A DNA stretch of 64,000 nucleotides from Parahoeflea halophila. Its GTDB lineage: Bacteria; Pseudomonadota; Alphaproteobacteria; Rhizobiales; Rhizobiaceae. Below the pieces are notes generated by a model. The model did not search any database, was not told the origin of the DNA, and saw only the letters and a program-made list of their open reading frames with translations. Positions within the stretch are counted from its first letter, which is position 1; every line of letters starts with the position of its first letter. This document shows, in pieces, positions 47,701 to 57,879 of the stretch. The stretch lies in the NCBI RefSeq assembly GCF_900220985.1, contig NZ_OCPC01000001.1:598836-662835 (forward strand). The letters run 5' to 3'. Made by a program: the position numbers and the translations under genes.

Positions 47701-48759
47701 TTAGAACGAGCGGCGGAACCAGACGAAGCCGGATGCCGTGTTGGTCTTCACACCGGCGATCGATGTGGTCTGACCCCAGTTACCTTCAAGGCGAACGTTG
47801 AAGTTGGTGACAGGAGTCCAGGACAGCGCGCCTTCGATGAGGTGAGCGTTCCGGAACGTGCCGCCGTTTGCAGCCGAGAAGCCATCGAAGTACTGATAAC
47901 CGAGAGTCGCGTTAAGAGTTTCGGTGACATCCTGGGTGTAGCCGATGCCTGCGGACCAGTTGGCAACTTCAGCCGAACCAGCAGGGCGGCCCGGGAACGC
48001 AGCGCCGTAAGCGTTATTGAACCTGTTGGAGTAGAAGCCACCAACGCGGAGCGAACCGCCTGTAGCTGCAACAGCAACTTCGAGCATGCCCTTCACGCCA
48101 ACTGCATTTGCAGTTTCATCGTAACCGACGTGGACAGCAGCGCCGCCCCAGCCCTGGGTCATGCCGAGAACACCGACGACGTCGGGAGTCCAGTCAGCGG
48201 TGGCGTCATGCTCGAGGGTCAGGCCTGCGTAGAAAGCGCCCGAGTCGTAGCGGTAACCAATCTGCTGACGCTGCTGGTAGCCGTATTGACCGCCGTTGTC
48301 GGTCTGGATGATACCCCAGTTGCCAACGCCGCCGCCCCACAGGGCTTCCCATGCGGATTCAGTGTAACCCATCCACAGGCCGCCGAGCTGCAGGACAGCC
48401 TGGTCCTGAACGACGTTTGCGTCACCGTTCACGTTGCCCGAGTTGGACTGGAAGCGGATGTAGCCGCGCAGGGTGCCGAGTTCGGTTTCCGAACGGGCGT
48501 CGAAGTTGACGCGAGCGCGGGTGTTCTGAACGTAGCCGGCGGTGCCGCGGGTTGCAGTCACGCGGAAGCGGACATAACCGTCGATCTTCAGGCAGGTTTC
48601 GGTGCCCGGGATGTAGAAGAAGCCGGTGCCGAAAGCGTCGCAGACGCGGACGTATTCAACGGGCTCAGGCTCAGCTGCAACGATAGCGTCTGCAGCGCGT
48701 GCGCCGGAAACAGCAACGAGTGCCGCTGCGGAGCCGATGAGAAGGCTCTTGATGTTCAT
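47701..48759 (-). CDS. Alphaproteobacterial porin (Omp2b/RopA family)
   Basis: A 352-residue outer-membrane beta-barrel protein. The signal peptide MNIKSLLIGSAAALVAVSGARAAD is followed by the family mark VEYVRVCDAFGTGFFYIPGTETCLKIDGYVRF. The sequence ends in a beta strand terminating in Phe (FVWFRRSF), as required for barrel insertion. It should be a general trimeric diffusion pore. The ATG at 48759 has a GGAGG ribosome-binding site 8 bases upstream. It is monocistronic with a strong terminator, as for an abundant protein. Confidence 0.95.
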   Translation of the reverse strand: MNIKSLLIGSAAALVAVSGARAADAIVAAEPEPVEYVRVCDAFGTGFFYIPGTETCLKIDGYVRFRVTATRGTAGYVQNTRARVNFDARSETELGTLRGYIRFQSNSGNVNGDANVVQDQAVLQLGGLWMGYTESAWEALWGGGVGNWGIIQTDNGGQYGYQQRQQIGYRYDSGAFYAGLTLEHDATADWTPDVVGVLGMTQGWGGAAVHVGYDETANAVGVKGMLEVAVAATGGSLRVGGFYSNRFNNAYGAAFPGRPAGSAEVANWSAGIGYTQDVTETLNATLGYQYFDGFSAANGGTFRNAHLIEGALSWTPVTNFNVRLEGNWGQTTSIAGVKTNTASGFVWFRRSF

Positions 48760-49734
48760 GTTCTGACCTCCAGTCAAAAGTTAATGGTCTGGGTTGTCGC
48801 TGAAGGACAGTATTCTCTGTCCCATCCCCACAATGGTAGAAGCCAAGCGGGTTACCGCCGTGTCTTCGAGAGTGAACATACTCACCCGGACGGCCCGCGC
48901 AACGCCGATCACACTGCCCGGCAGGTCGGGACACCGCCTTCAGCTCCCCCCTGTTGCACAAATGACACGAAACGATCGCTTGCGCCCGGTTTTGTTTACC
49001 TTTCGTTAGCAATTAGCGGGCCTTAAGCCGGCGTCCCGGCCGGTCGAAACAGCAATTCACTGCCCGGTTTCGTTGGTTTTGGTGGAATCACCGCGGTTCC
49101 ATGTTGCGCTGATACCCATGTCGATTCGCATCGGTCGAGGCGCTTGCGTCCAGATGGCCTGTAGGAACCGACAGAGAGAGACATCCACTCCGGTGCACAT
49201 CGGCTTTATATATAGGCGATCGGAAACGCGGCCTGATTGAACCGCTCAGCATATTCGACACCCCCCGCCTCCGTCGCCGGTTGCGCCCCAATGTTTACCC
49301 TCGAGGGACCCGTGGCGCGTCGCCAGGCGAAGTCCCGGGATGAAAGGATGCGCCACGGGAATCAGAGACGGACCCGGGTGGCCACCAGCTTGAACGCTTC
49401 GTGGTCCAGCCGGCAGGGACAGACCGTTCATGCCTCCCCCTCTCCGGCCCTGTGATGGCGGAACCTCCCAGATCGCTCCCGGACTTCCCGTCGCCCCTGA
49501 AAACGACGGAAACGACAAAACCGTCGGCCGGTCAGGCAGTAGCCGCCTCGGGATTGGCGCGAGACAGACGCGCAGCAGCACGAAAACACGCCTTTCCGGC
49601 CGCCGGCCAAATCGCAAGGGGAGTGTTCAGCGGTGAAAACACGTGCCTGTCCGGCACCGCTGACAATCAATGACGAATTGAGGCCGGAATTCCGGTTGAT
49701 TACCCGCCCATGCTGGGGTAACAGACCACTCGAC
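48760..49734. other. 975-bp region without a convincing gene
   Basis: The interval between the porin start and tRNA-Ser. Open frames occur on both strands (for example around 49250-49670), but their residue patterns look like GC-rich chance frames with no domain, and I accept none. The left end should hold the porin promoter and untranslated leader. AT-rich sequence with TTTATATATA at about 49205 stands out from the GC-rich surroundings and could be a -10 element. Confidence 0.5.
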
Positions 49735-49824
49735 GGAGAGGTGGCCGAGTGGTCGAAGGCGCTCCCCTGCTAAGGGAGTATACCCGGAAGGGTATCGAGG
49801 GTTCGAATCCCTTCCTCTCCGCCA
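49735..49824 (+). tRNA. tRNA-Ser (anticodon GCU)
   Basis: A 90-nt tRNA with a 7-bp acceptor stem (GGAGAGG at 49735-49741 pairs with CCTCTCC at 49814-49820), an encoded 3' CCA (49822-49824), a T arm containing GGTTCGAATCC, and a long variable arm (TACCCGGAAGGGTA) that marks class II serine tRNAs. The anticodon loop CTGCTAA gives anticodon GCU, which reads AGC and AGU. Confidence 0.97.
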
Positions 49825-50319
49825 TTGCATGCCATCAACCAACTGTAATTGGTGTTTCTTTTCGACAGAAGCAGATGGCGATCCACCCTTCATCCCTGAC
49901 TGAGAATATCGCTGCCGTCGATTCACGTCACAAAGACGATCCCATGAGCCAGTAGCACTTGGCGGGAATCACAGTCCCTTTCTCCCTTGCTCCAGGGAAC
50001 TCGCTGGAAGCCTCCTCCCGATCGAGATGCGGAGAGTCCGCTTGATCGCTTCGAGAAAAGAAACTCAGTTCAGCATTCAGAGTCACAACCTGATCTTCGG
50101 TCAGGGTCCACGTGCGTTGTCGTCGCCGTTAGGCGTGGAACACGCGTCATTCAGGACGGTGCGATGACCTCGCGCTGGGCCAGTGCGGCGATGGTGGCGG
50201 CCTCGCCTGACGCCGTACGAGGGAATCGAAACCTGGTATTCGGCCCCATCGGAAGAAACAATGCCGACAGCGGCCGCTGCCGGACGATCAGCCGCTGATC
50301 GTGGACGCCGCATAACGGT
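49825..50319. other. 495-bp region downstream of tRNA-Ser, no assigned gene
   Basis: No confident gene. A minus-strand frame around 50151-50363 gives a plausible C-terminal protein sequence (LPMGPNTRFRFPRTASGEAAT) but has no good start or known relative in my memory. No repeat of the tRNA 3' end is seen within the window, so there is no direct evidence of an integrated element. Confidence 0.4.
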
Positions 50320-50688
50320 TCATTTGCGCCCGGCGCCCGAACCCGAGCCCGGCTTCGCATCATCGCCCAGGAGAAGGTTTCCCCATTCGGAAACGCTGCG
50401 GATGCCCAGGAGGCGGCGGATGACGAGATGCCCGTAATCCCCGATCGACGGCGTCTTCACCTGGACACTCATGTAATCCGCCTTGCCGCACCGGGAGCAG
50501 GCGAAGGGCGGCGCGTCGACTGGCCTGTGCGGATTGAGCACCTGGACCAGGTCGGTGGCAAGATAGTTGATCAGACGCCGGCACAGCCCGCAGCGCACCA
50601 CGATGATCTGGTCATCGTTGGCGGCATCCTGCAGCGTCCGGATCGGTTTGGCCGGGTGTCTGTGATATTTGTGGTGTTGCTCGGGCAT
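50320..50688 (-). CDS. Conserved hypothetical protein with zinc-ribbon-like cysteines
   Basis: A 122-residue protein from ATG at 50688. It starts MPEQHHKYHRHPAKPIRTLQ, then has paired cysteines VVRCGLCRRL and FACSRCGKADYMSVQV that look like a four-cysteine zinc ribbon. A C-terminal stretch VIRRLLGIRSVSEWGNLLLG follows, with a Gly/Ser tail. The pattern fits a small metal-binding protein of Rhizobiales with unknown role. In-frame extension upstream has no recognisable protein character. Confidence 0.65.
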   Translation of the reverse strand: MPEQHHKYHRHPAKPIRTLQDAANDDQIIVVRCGLCRRLINYLATDLVQVLNPHRPVDAPPFACSRCGKADYMSVQVKTPSIGDYGHLVIRRLLGIRSVSEWGNLLLGDDAKPGSGSGAGRK

Positions 50689-51276
50689 GGCGTGCGAGGA
50701 TAGGAACATTAGCAGAACATGCAAGACCATTTCGTCACAGGATGATCCTGTCACATCTTCGATCCGCAGCCACGGTGAGAAAGCGCTCGGATTCCGGCCG
50801 GATTTCACATATTCACCTGTTGAAGGCCGCAGTGGGCTCACTCGGGTAGGATTGTTGCGCGATCCAGTCTCGTGGCCTGATACTGGCTCCGTCGCTGCGA
50901 GCCCCACCCGCGCAATGTCCTGGTAACAGTCAAACCGGTCCTGTCGACCAGGCCTTTGATTGGGTAAGCCGCGCCGCAAGTGGCCATCTGCCGCGCCCTG
51001 GGTGAACGACCGAAATGGGACCGACGCCAGACAGTGTGCTTTTTGACTAGGCGCTACGCGGATCGGACATTCGGTCTCCTGCTTCCGTCTCGAATATGCC
51101 GCTCCTTGCCCCCTTCGGATCTGTCAAGAAGGCCTTCTCCAGTCAGCTTTTTACTGAACCCGATCGATGAAGCGCTGCACCAGTTCATAGGCGTTGTTTG
51201 CTTTAACACTGGTCGGCCTTTTGGCATCAATGGCATTTCTGAAGGCCTGAGCAATGCGGCTATCGATCAAAGCCCC
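50689..51276. other. 588-bp region between the zinc-ribbon gene and lpd
   Basis: No established gene. At its right end a 39-codon minus-strand frame (51151-51270) directly follows the lpd stop codon and is listed separately. The rest shows no repeat or RNA gene that I can recognise. Confidence 0.4.
51151..51270 (-). CDS. Possible short ORF or gene remnant after lpd
   Basis: A 39-residue frame from TTG at 51270 to TAA at 51151-51153, starting six bases after the lpd stop codon. The product has a well-formed helical pattern (IDSRIAQAFRNAIDAKR, then NNAYELVQRFIDRVQ) and codon use like real genes. A GAGGGG sequence sits just before the TTG but is closer than normal for a ribosome-binding site. 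It may be a small protein co-transcribed with the bkd operon or the end of a decayed gene. I do not recognise it. Confidence 0.3.
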   Translation of the reverse strand: MIDSRIAQAFRNAIDAKRPTSVKANNAYELVQRFIDRVQ

Positions 51277-52662
51277 TCAGATATGCAGCGAGTGGCCGAG
51301 CGCCTTAAGACAGGCTTCGTGCAGCGCCTCGCCCAGTGTCGGGTGGGCATGGATGATGGCGGCGATGTCATCGAGCCGGGAGCCCATTTCGATGGCGATG
51401 CCGAAGGCGGCCGCCAGCTCCGAGATACCCGAGCCTACTCCCTGCAGACCGAGAATGAGACCATTGTCCTTGCGGGCGACGACACGGACGAAGCCGCTTT
51501 CGGCTTCCATGCTCATGGCGCGGCCATTGGCGGTGAAGGGGAACTGGCCGGTGATGGTCTCGATGCCGGCGGATTTCGCCTCCTCGGGCGACAGGCCGCA
51601 GGCAACGATTTCCGGATCGGTGAAGCAGACGGCGGGGATACAGGCTTTGTCCCAGACGCGCTTCTTGCCGGCAAGGATCTCGGCCACCATCTCGCCCTGG
51701 GCCATGGCACGGTGGGCCAGCATCGGCTCGCCGGTGACGTCACCGATGGCGTAGACGCCGCGCATCGAGGTGCGGCAGGTCTCGTCGATGCGAATGAATT
51801 GGCCGATCATGTCCAGGCTGAGGCCCGGTATGCCTGCGCCCTGCGAGCGGGGCCGACGTCCGACAGTGACGAGGATCCTGTCGGCGGGCAGGTCGATGCT
51901 CTCGCCGTCGGTCTCGGCCGAAAGCCCCGTGTCCGACAGGCCCTTTGCGCGTGTGTTGAGCAGGACCTTGATGCCGAGGGTCTCCAGCGAAGTCATCACC
52001 GGGCGGGTCAGAGCGGAATCGTATTGCGGCAGGATCCTCGGCATTGCCTCCACCACGGTGACGGCAGAACCGAGCTTGGCATAGGCGGTGCCGATCTCGA
52101 GCCCGATATAGCCGCCGCCGACCACCACAAGCCGTTCCGGCACGGAATCGAGCGCCAGCGCCTCGGTTGAGCTGATCACCTTGCCGCCAAAAGCCAGGAA
52201 CGGCAGCTCGACGGGTTCCGAGCCGGTGGCAATCACAACTGTCTCCGCCACGATGCGGATCGGCTCACCGTCGCGGGTGATCTGGACAGTCTTGCCGTCG
52301 AGGAACTCGGCCGTGCCATGGATCAGCCGCGTGCCGGCCTTCTTGAGCAGTCCTTCGACGCCGCCGGTGAGGCGGTCGACGATGCCATCCTTCCAGGCGA
52401 TGGTGCGGGCAAGATCAATGGCCGGGCCGGCGGCGGTGATGCCGAGCGGCGAGCGGCCGTCGAACAGGGCGAGCTTGTGGAATTCGTGCGCTGCGTGGAT
52501 GAGCGCCTTGGAGGGAATGCAGCCGACATTGAGGCAGGTGCCCCCGGCTTTGGCTTCTTCGACGACGATGGTCTCGATACCGAGCTGGCCGGAGCGGATA
52601 CCGCAGACATAGCCGCCGGGGCCGCCGCCGATGATCAGCAATTTGCAGGAAAGGTCGATCAT
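51277..52662 (-). CDS. lpdA: Dihydrolipoyl dehydrogenase (E3) of the branched-chain complex
   Basis: A 461-residue FAD disulfide oxidoreductase that reoxidises dihydrolipoamide on E2. It has the FAD motif [14 protein letters not shown], the redox-active pair in [13 protein letters not shown] (Cys43 and Cys48), an NAD-binding [13 protein letters not shown], and the C-terminal active site [13 protein letters not shown] with the catalytic His-Glu. It is the last structural gene of the operon, 3 bases after the E2 stop. The length matches the valine-specific E3 (LPD-val). Confidence 0.94.
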   Translation of the reverse strand: MIDLSCKLLIIGGGPGGYVCGIRSGQLGIETIVVEEAKAGGTCLNVGCIPSKALIHAAHEFHKLALFDGRSPLGITAAGPAIDLARTIAWKDGIVDRLTGGVEGLLKKAGTRLIHGTAEFLDGKTVQITRDGEPIRIVAETVVIATGSEPVELPFLAFGGKVISSTEALALDSVPERLVVVGGGYIGLEIGTAYAKLGSAVTVVEAMPRILPQYDSALTRPVMTSLETLGIKVLLNTRAKGLSDTGLSAETDGESIDLPADRILVTVGRRPRSQGAGIPGLSLDMIGQFIRIDETCRTSMRGVYAIGDVTGEPMLAHRAMAQGEMVAEILAGKKRVWDKACIPAVCFTDPEIVACGLSPEEAKSAGIETITGQFPFTANGRAMSMEAESGFVRVVARKDNGLILGLQGVGSGISELAAAFGIAIEMGSRLDDIAAIIHAHPTLGEALHEACLKALGHSLHI

Positions 52663-52665
52663 GGC

Positions 52666-54021
52666 TCAGTCCTCGATGAACAACAGGGCGGGTGTCTCGA
52701 TCAGGCTCTTCAGCTTCTGTACGAAAACCGCGGCGTCCCAGCCGTCGATGACACGGTGGTCGAACGAGCAGGAGATGTTCATCATCTTTCTCGGCTGGAA
52801 CTGCTGGCCGTCCCACATCGGCCGCACCGCCATCTTGTTAACGCCGACGATGGCGACCTCGGGATGGTTGATGATCGGCGTGGTGGCGATGGCGCCGAGC
52901 GGACCCAGCGATGTGATCGAGATGGTAGAGCCGGAGAGCTCGTCGCGGCTGGCTTTGCCGTCGCGGGCGGCTTCTGCGAGGCGGGCCATCTCGGCAGCAC
53001 TTTCCCACAGCGAGCGGGCCTCGGCGTGGCGCACCACCGGCACCGTCAGGCCCGACGGCGTCTGGGTGGCAATGCCGATATGGACGCCGTCGAACTGCTC
53101 GATCACGCCGGCATCGTCGTCATAGCGGGCATTGAACGCCGGCTGTTCCTTCACGGCGGCGACGATGGCGCGCATGACGAAGGGCAGCAGCGTCAGCTTG
53201 CCGCGTTTGGACGCATGCTCTGTGTTGAGCGCGGTGCGCAGGTCTTCCAGCGCGGTGACATCGATTTCCTCGACGATGGTGATGTGCGGAATCCGCGACC
53301 AGGACTGCGTCATTTTCTCGGCAATCCTGCGCCGCATGCCGATGACCTTGACCTCGCGGCTGCCTGTTTTCGGCGCCCGGAATCGGCCGCTGCCCCGGCC
53401 GTCGTCTGCGAAGGCATCAATGTCCTCGTGCAGGATGCGTCCCCCCGGACCGGAGCCGGAGACCCGGCGCAGGTCAATGCCGGCATCGCGGGCATGCTGG
53501 CGCACCGAGGGAGAAGCGAGCGGCTTGGCGCCCGGCGCCAGCGGAACGCTGCGCTCGTGGCCGCCGCGCGGGGCGGACAGGGACGCGGATCTTGCAGGGG
53601 GCTGAGCCGTCATGGCGGGTCCGGCCTTAGCCAGCTTGCTTGACTCTGCCGGTGCGGGATCGGGCTTTGCCGACTCCCCCGTCCGGGAGACGTCCCGCTG
53701 AGGTTTCATTGCGGGCTCCGGCGCGCTTTCTTCGACCCTGGTCTCGGCCGGCTTCTCCCCGTCCTTGGCGTTACCGGTGCCCTCGACCTCGATCTCGACG
53801 AACCGTGCGCCGATGGCAACGGTGTCGCCGGGCTCGCCGCAGAGCCAGACCACCTTGCCCGACACCGAGGATGGCACCTCGACGGCGGCCTTGTCGGTCA
53901 TCACCGTGCCGAGCACGTCATCCTCGTTGACCTGATCTCCGATCCCGACGTTCCATTCGGTGAGCTCCGCCTCGGCGATGCCTTCGCCGACATCCGGCAA
54001 ATTGATGGTGAAAATGCCCAT
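52666..54021 (-). CDS. bkdB: Branched-chain 2-oxoacid dehydrogenase E2 (lipoyl acyltransferase)
   Basis: A 451-residue protein. The N-terminal lipoyl domain has the lipoylated Lys44 in MTDKAAVEVPS, followed by a long Pro/Ala/Glu/Ser-rich linker and the peripheral subunit-binding domain (PLASPSVRQHARDAGIDLRRVSGSGPGGRI). The acyltransferase core ends with the catalytic SFDHRVIDGWD (HxxxDG). It transfers the branched acyl group from E1 to CoA. The ATG at 54021 begins the lipoyl domain; sequence upstream in frame lies in E1beta. It starts 2 bases after E1beta ends. Confidence 0.94.
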   Translation of the reverse strand: MGIFTINLPDVGEGIAEAELTEWNVGIGDQVNEDDVLGTVMTDKAAVEVPSSVSGKVVWLCGEPGDTVAIGARFVEIEVEGTGNAKDGEKPAETRVEESAPEPAMKPQRDVSRTGESAKPDPAPAESSKLAKAGPAMTAQPPARSASLSAPRGGHERSVPLAPGAKPLASPSVRQHARDAGIDLRRVSGSGPGGRILHEDIDAFADDGRGSGRFRAPKTGSREVKVIGMRRRIAEKMTQSWSRIPHITIVEEIDVTALEDLRTALNTEHASKRGKLTLLPFVMRAIVAAVKEQPAFNARYDDDAGVIEQFDGVHIGIATQTPSGLTVPVVRHAEARSLWESAAEMARLAEAARDGKASRDELSGSTISITSLGPLGAIATTPIINHPEVAIVGVNKMAVRPMWDGQQFQPRKMMNISCSFDHRVIDGWDAAVFVQKLKSLIETPALLFIED

Positions 54022-54023
54022 GT

Positions 54024-55037
54024 TCAGCCCTCCATGACCGCGAGCAGCGCCCGCTTCAGCCGTTCCGGCCCGGGGAAATAGGCCCATTCCTGGGCATGCG
54101 GATAGGGCGTGTCCCAGCCGGTAACGCGGGTGATGGGCACCTCGAGATGGTAGAAGCAGGATTCCTGCACCTGAGCGCTCAATTCTGCGCCGAAGCCGGA
54201 GGTCCTGGTCGCCTCGTGGATAATGACGCAGCGCCCGGTCTTCTTCACCGAGGCTGCGACAGTGTCGATGTCGAGCGGCAGCAATGTCCTGAGATCGATG
54301 ATCTCGGCGTCGATTTGAGCTTCCTCGGCCGCGGCCTCGGCGACATAGACCATGGTGCCGTAGGCGAGCACGGTAACGGCGGAGCCCGCACGGCGGATCT
54401 CGGCCTTGCCCAGCGGCACGGTGTAGTAGTCCTCGTCGACTTCGCCCAGCGGATGGCTCTTCCACGGTGCGACCGGTTGGTCGTGATGGCCGTTGAAGGG
54501 GCCGTTGTAGAGCCGCTTGGGCTCGAGGAAGATCACCGGATCGGGGTCCTCGATGGCGGCCAGCAGCAGGCCCTTGGCGTCGCGGGGATTGGAAGGCACC
54601 ACCACCTTGAGGCCGGCCACATGGGTGAACAGCGCCTCCGGGCTCTGACTGTGAGTCTGACCGCCGAAGATGCCGCCGCCGGTGGGCATGCGGATGACCA
54701 TCGGGCAGGTGAACTGGCCGGCGGAACGGTGGCGCATGCGCGCCGCCTCCGAGACGATCTGGTCGTAGGCGGGATAGACATAATCGGCGAACTGGATCTC
54801 GACCACAGGTTTGAGGCCATAGGCGGTCATGCCGATGGCGGCGCCGACAATGCCGCTTTCGTTGATCGGCGCGTCGAAGCAGCGGCTGGCGCCGTATTTC
54901 TTCTGCAGCCCGGCGGTACAGCGGAAGACGCCGCCGAAATAGCCGACATCCTCGCCGAAGACGACAACCCTGTCGTCGGTGCCCATGGCAAGATCGTGGG
55001 CGTTGCGGATGGCTTCGATCATGGTCATGCGCGCCAT
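54024..55037 (-). CDS. bkdA2: Branched-chain 2-oxoacid dehydrogenase E1 beta subunit
   Basis: A 337-residue transketolase-like protein. It starts MARMTMIEAIRNAHDLAMGTDDRVVVFGEDVGYFGGVFRCT in pattern and has FADYVYPAYDQIVSEAARMRHRS and a C-terminal regulatory domain with ACVIIHEATRTSGFGAELSAQVQE-like sequence. With the alpha subunit it decarboxylates branched-chain 2-oxoacids. The ATG at 55037 gives the usual length, and longer in-frame sequence upstream lies in E1alpha. One base separates the genes. Confidence 0.94.
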   Translation of the reverse strand: MARMTMIEAIRNAHDLAMGTDDRVVVFGEDVGYFGGVFRCTAGLQKKYGASRCFDAPINESGIVGAAIGMTAYGLKPVVEIQFADYVYPAYDQIVSEAARMRHRSAGQFTCPMVIRMPTGGGIFGGQTHSQSPEALFTHVAGLKVVVPSNPRDAKGLLLAAIEDPDPVIFLEPKRLYNGPFNGHHDQPVAPWKSHPLGEVDEDYYTVPLGKAEIRRAGSAVTVLAYGTMVYVAEAAAEEAQIDAEIIDLRTLLPLDIDTVAASVKKTGRCVIIHEATRTSGFGAELSAQVQESCFYHLEVPITRVTGWDTPYPHAQEWAYFPGPERLKRALLAVMEG

Positions 55038-55038
55038 A

Positions 55039-56661
<1,623 letters not shown>

Positions 56662-57129
56662 ATGGCCAAAGCTCTCGACACCATCGACCGCCGAATTCTC
56701 AAGGCGCTGGTCGCCAACGGTCGGTTGTCGAATGCCGAGCTTGCCAAGGAGGTTGGCCTGTCGGCAAGCCCCTGCTGGCAGCGGGTTAAGCGGATGGAGG
56801 ATGAGGGCATCATTGCCGGCTACACGACGCTGCTCGACCACCGGGCGCTTGGCGTCGGCGAGACGGTGATGGTGGAGGTGCAATTGGAACACCACGACGC
56901 GCGCTCGCTCGAAGTACTGACCGAGGCGATGGCAAAGATCCCGGAGGTGTTGGAGATCTATCTGATGGCTGGCGATTTTGATTTTTTTCTCAAGATCGCT
57001 GTCAGCGGCACCCAAGGGGTGGAGGAATTCCTGCGCGAAAAGCTGTTCCGGGTGCCGGGGCTCAGGCATTCAAAGTCGAATTTCTCGCTGCGGTGTGTGA
57101 AACAGGTGGCGGCTTACGTGCCGGATTGA
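56662..57129 (+). CDS. bkdR: Lrp/AsnC-family regulator, probable activator of bkd
   Basis: A 155-residue protein with an N-terminal HTH (LDTIDRRILKALVANGRLSNAELAKEVGLSASPCWQRVKRME in pattern) and a C-terminal RAM ligand-binding domain containing GDFDFFLKIAVSG. The SASPCWQRVKRMEDEGII recognition helix is typical of Lrp/BkdR. Its divergent position next to the branched-chain dehydrogenase operon is the arrangement seen for BkdR in Pseudomonas, which activates bkd in response to branched-chain amino acids. The target is inferred. Confidence 0.9.
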   Translation: MAKALDTIDRRILKALVANGRLSNAELAKEVGLSASPCWQRVKRMEDEGIIAGYTTLLDHRALGVGETVMVEVQLEHHDARSLEVLTEAMAKIPEVLEIYLMAGDFDFFLKIAVSGTQGVEEFLREKLFRVPGLRHSKSNFSLRCVKQVAAYVPD

Positions 57130-57217
57130 GGGGATGGAGCGACGCGGAGCCGTGATGAGACTGAATAGCCCCTCGATTCCCAGGTGCCTTCTACTCTGAT
57201 TTTGAGGCGAGGAGGCC

Positions 57218-57476
57218 ATGATGGGCAAAGTATATTTCAGCAACGATTTCAAACGGGACGCAGTGGCGCTGATCACCAAGCGGGGCTGTCCGGTCGCGGA
57301 AGTGTCGAAGCGGCTGGGCGTCAGTCTGCACTCGCTCTATGCTTGGAAGAAGAAGTTTTCACAGCCTCCTGGCGGTGGCGACAATGCGGAGATCAGACGG
57401 TTGAAGCGCGACCTGACGAGGTCAACGAGGAACGCGACATCCTAAAACAAGCCACCGCATATGTCGCCAAGGATGC
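57218..57476 (+). pseudogene. IS3-family OrfA, frameshifted
   Basis: The HTH-containing transposase subunit starts at ATG 57218 (or 57221) after GGAGG. The frame reads normally to RRLKRDLTR and then shifts; NEERDILKQATAYVAKDA is encoded in another frame. A single-base indel near 57410-57425 would explain it. No ATP or metal chemistry is expected of OrfA, which binds DNA. It cannot act without OrfB. Confidence 0.8.
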
Positions 57477-57516
57477 CCCCCTCTCGACAATGTAAACATC
57501 GTCTGCCGGGCAGCGA

Positions 57517-57580
57517 GTGAGATACGCGTTCGTGGCCGAGCATCGCCCGCTGTTTCCGGTGCGGGCGATGTGTCGAATCA
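57517..57580 (+). pseudogene. IS3-family OrfB, 5' fragment
   Basis: About 21 codons of OrfB remain (RYAFVAEHRPLFPVRAMCR). The following residues diverge completely, and the DDE catalytic core is absent. It is a fragment of an integrase-type transposase. Confidence 0.75.
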
Positions 57581-57879
57581 GCCCAGCGGCCTTGAGAGTG
57601 TACAGCGAGCCTCGGCCCGGGGTCGGAAGGCAGGCAGCACGCACTTTGCTCAGCGTCGGCGCGAAATACGAAGCATTTAAAGGGTGTTCCGGCATCTCCA
57701 GGCTTGCGAAACACAGTGCTTGTGGCCGGGCTTTCTTGAGCCACGTCCAAAATATTGCATGAATATACAATAGTCTAATGGCATCAGACCGCCGCTCATG
57801 TTTCTTTGGAGACTGCTATTAGCGTAGCTATGGCTGCAAGGCAGGGAGGCCTTGCGCATTCCACTCCAGGGAGGATTTT
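57581..57879. promoter_or_regulatory. Promoter region of the ABC importer operon
   Basis: This 299-bp interval has no gene. It contains an inverted repeat with arms TATTG at 57753-57757 and CAATA at 57768-57772, separated by ten A/T-rich bases, a layout that suits a GntR- or LysR-type regulator. An AGGGAGG ribosome-binding site precedes the ATG at 57880. No -35/-10 pair is assigned. Confidence 0.55.

Larger units (their letters stand above)
57162..57580 (+). mobile_element. Decayed IS3-family insertion sequence remnant
   Basis: The left end is placed at TGAATAGCCCC, about 57162, by resemblance to IS3-type ends. OrfA at 57218-57445 encodes FSNDFKRDAVALITKRGCPVAEVSKRLGVSLHSLYAWKKKF-like sequence but is frameshifted near 57415. 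The expected continuation NEERDILKQATAYVAKDA is found in another frame to about 57474. About 40 extra bases separate this from the expected OrfB start. OrfB-like RYAFVAEHRPLFPVRAMCR begins near 57520 and the similarity stops near 57580. The remaining OrfB and right end are missing. Confidence 0.85.

Noticed and set aside
47842-49026. A plus-strand frame of nearly 400 codons over the porin gene
   Set aside because: Antisense to the porin, Cys-, Val- and Ala-rich without domain structure; the porin on the other strand is certain.
49246-49673. Open frames on both strands between the porin and tRNA-Ser
   Set aside because: Pro/Arg/Gly-rich sequences without start signals, domains or consistent codon bias.
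52318-53643. A 441-codon plus-strand frame over the E2 and E3 genes
   Set aside because: Antisense shadow of lpdA/bkdB with His/Asp-rich chance composition.
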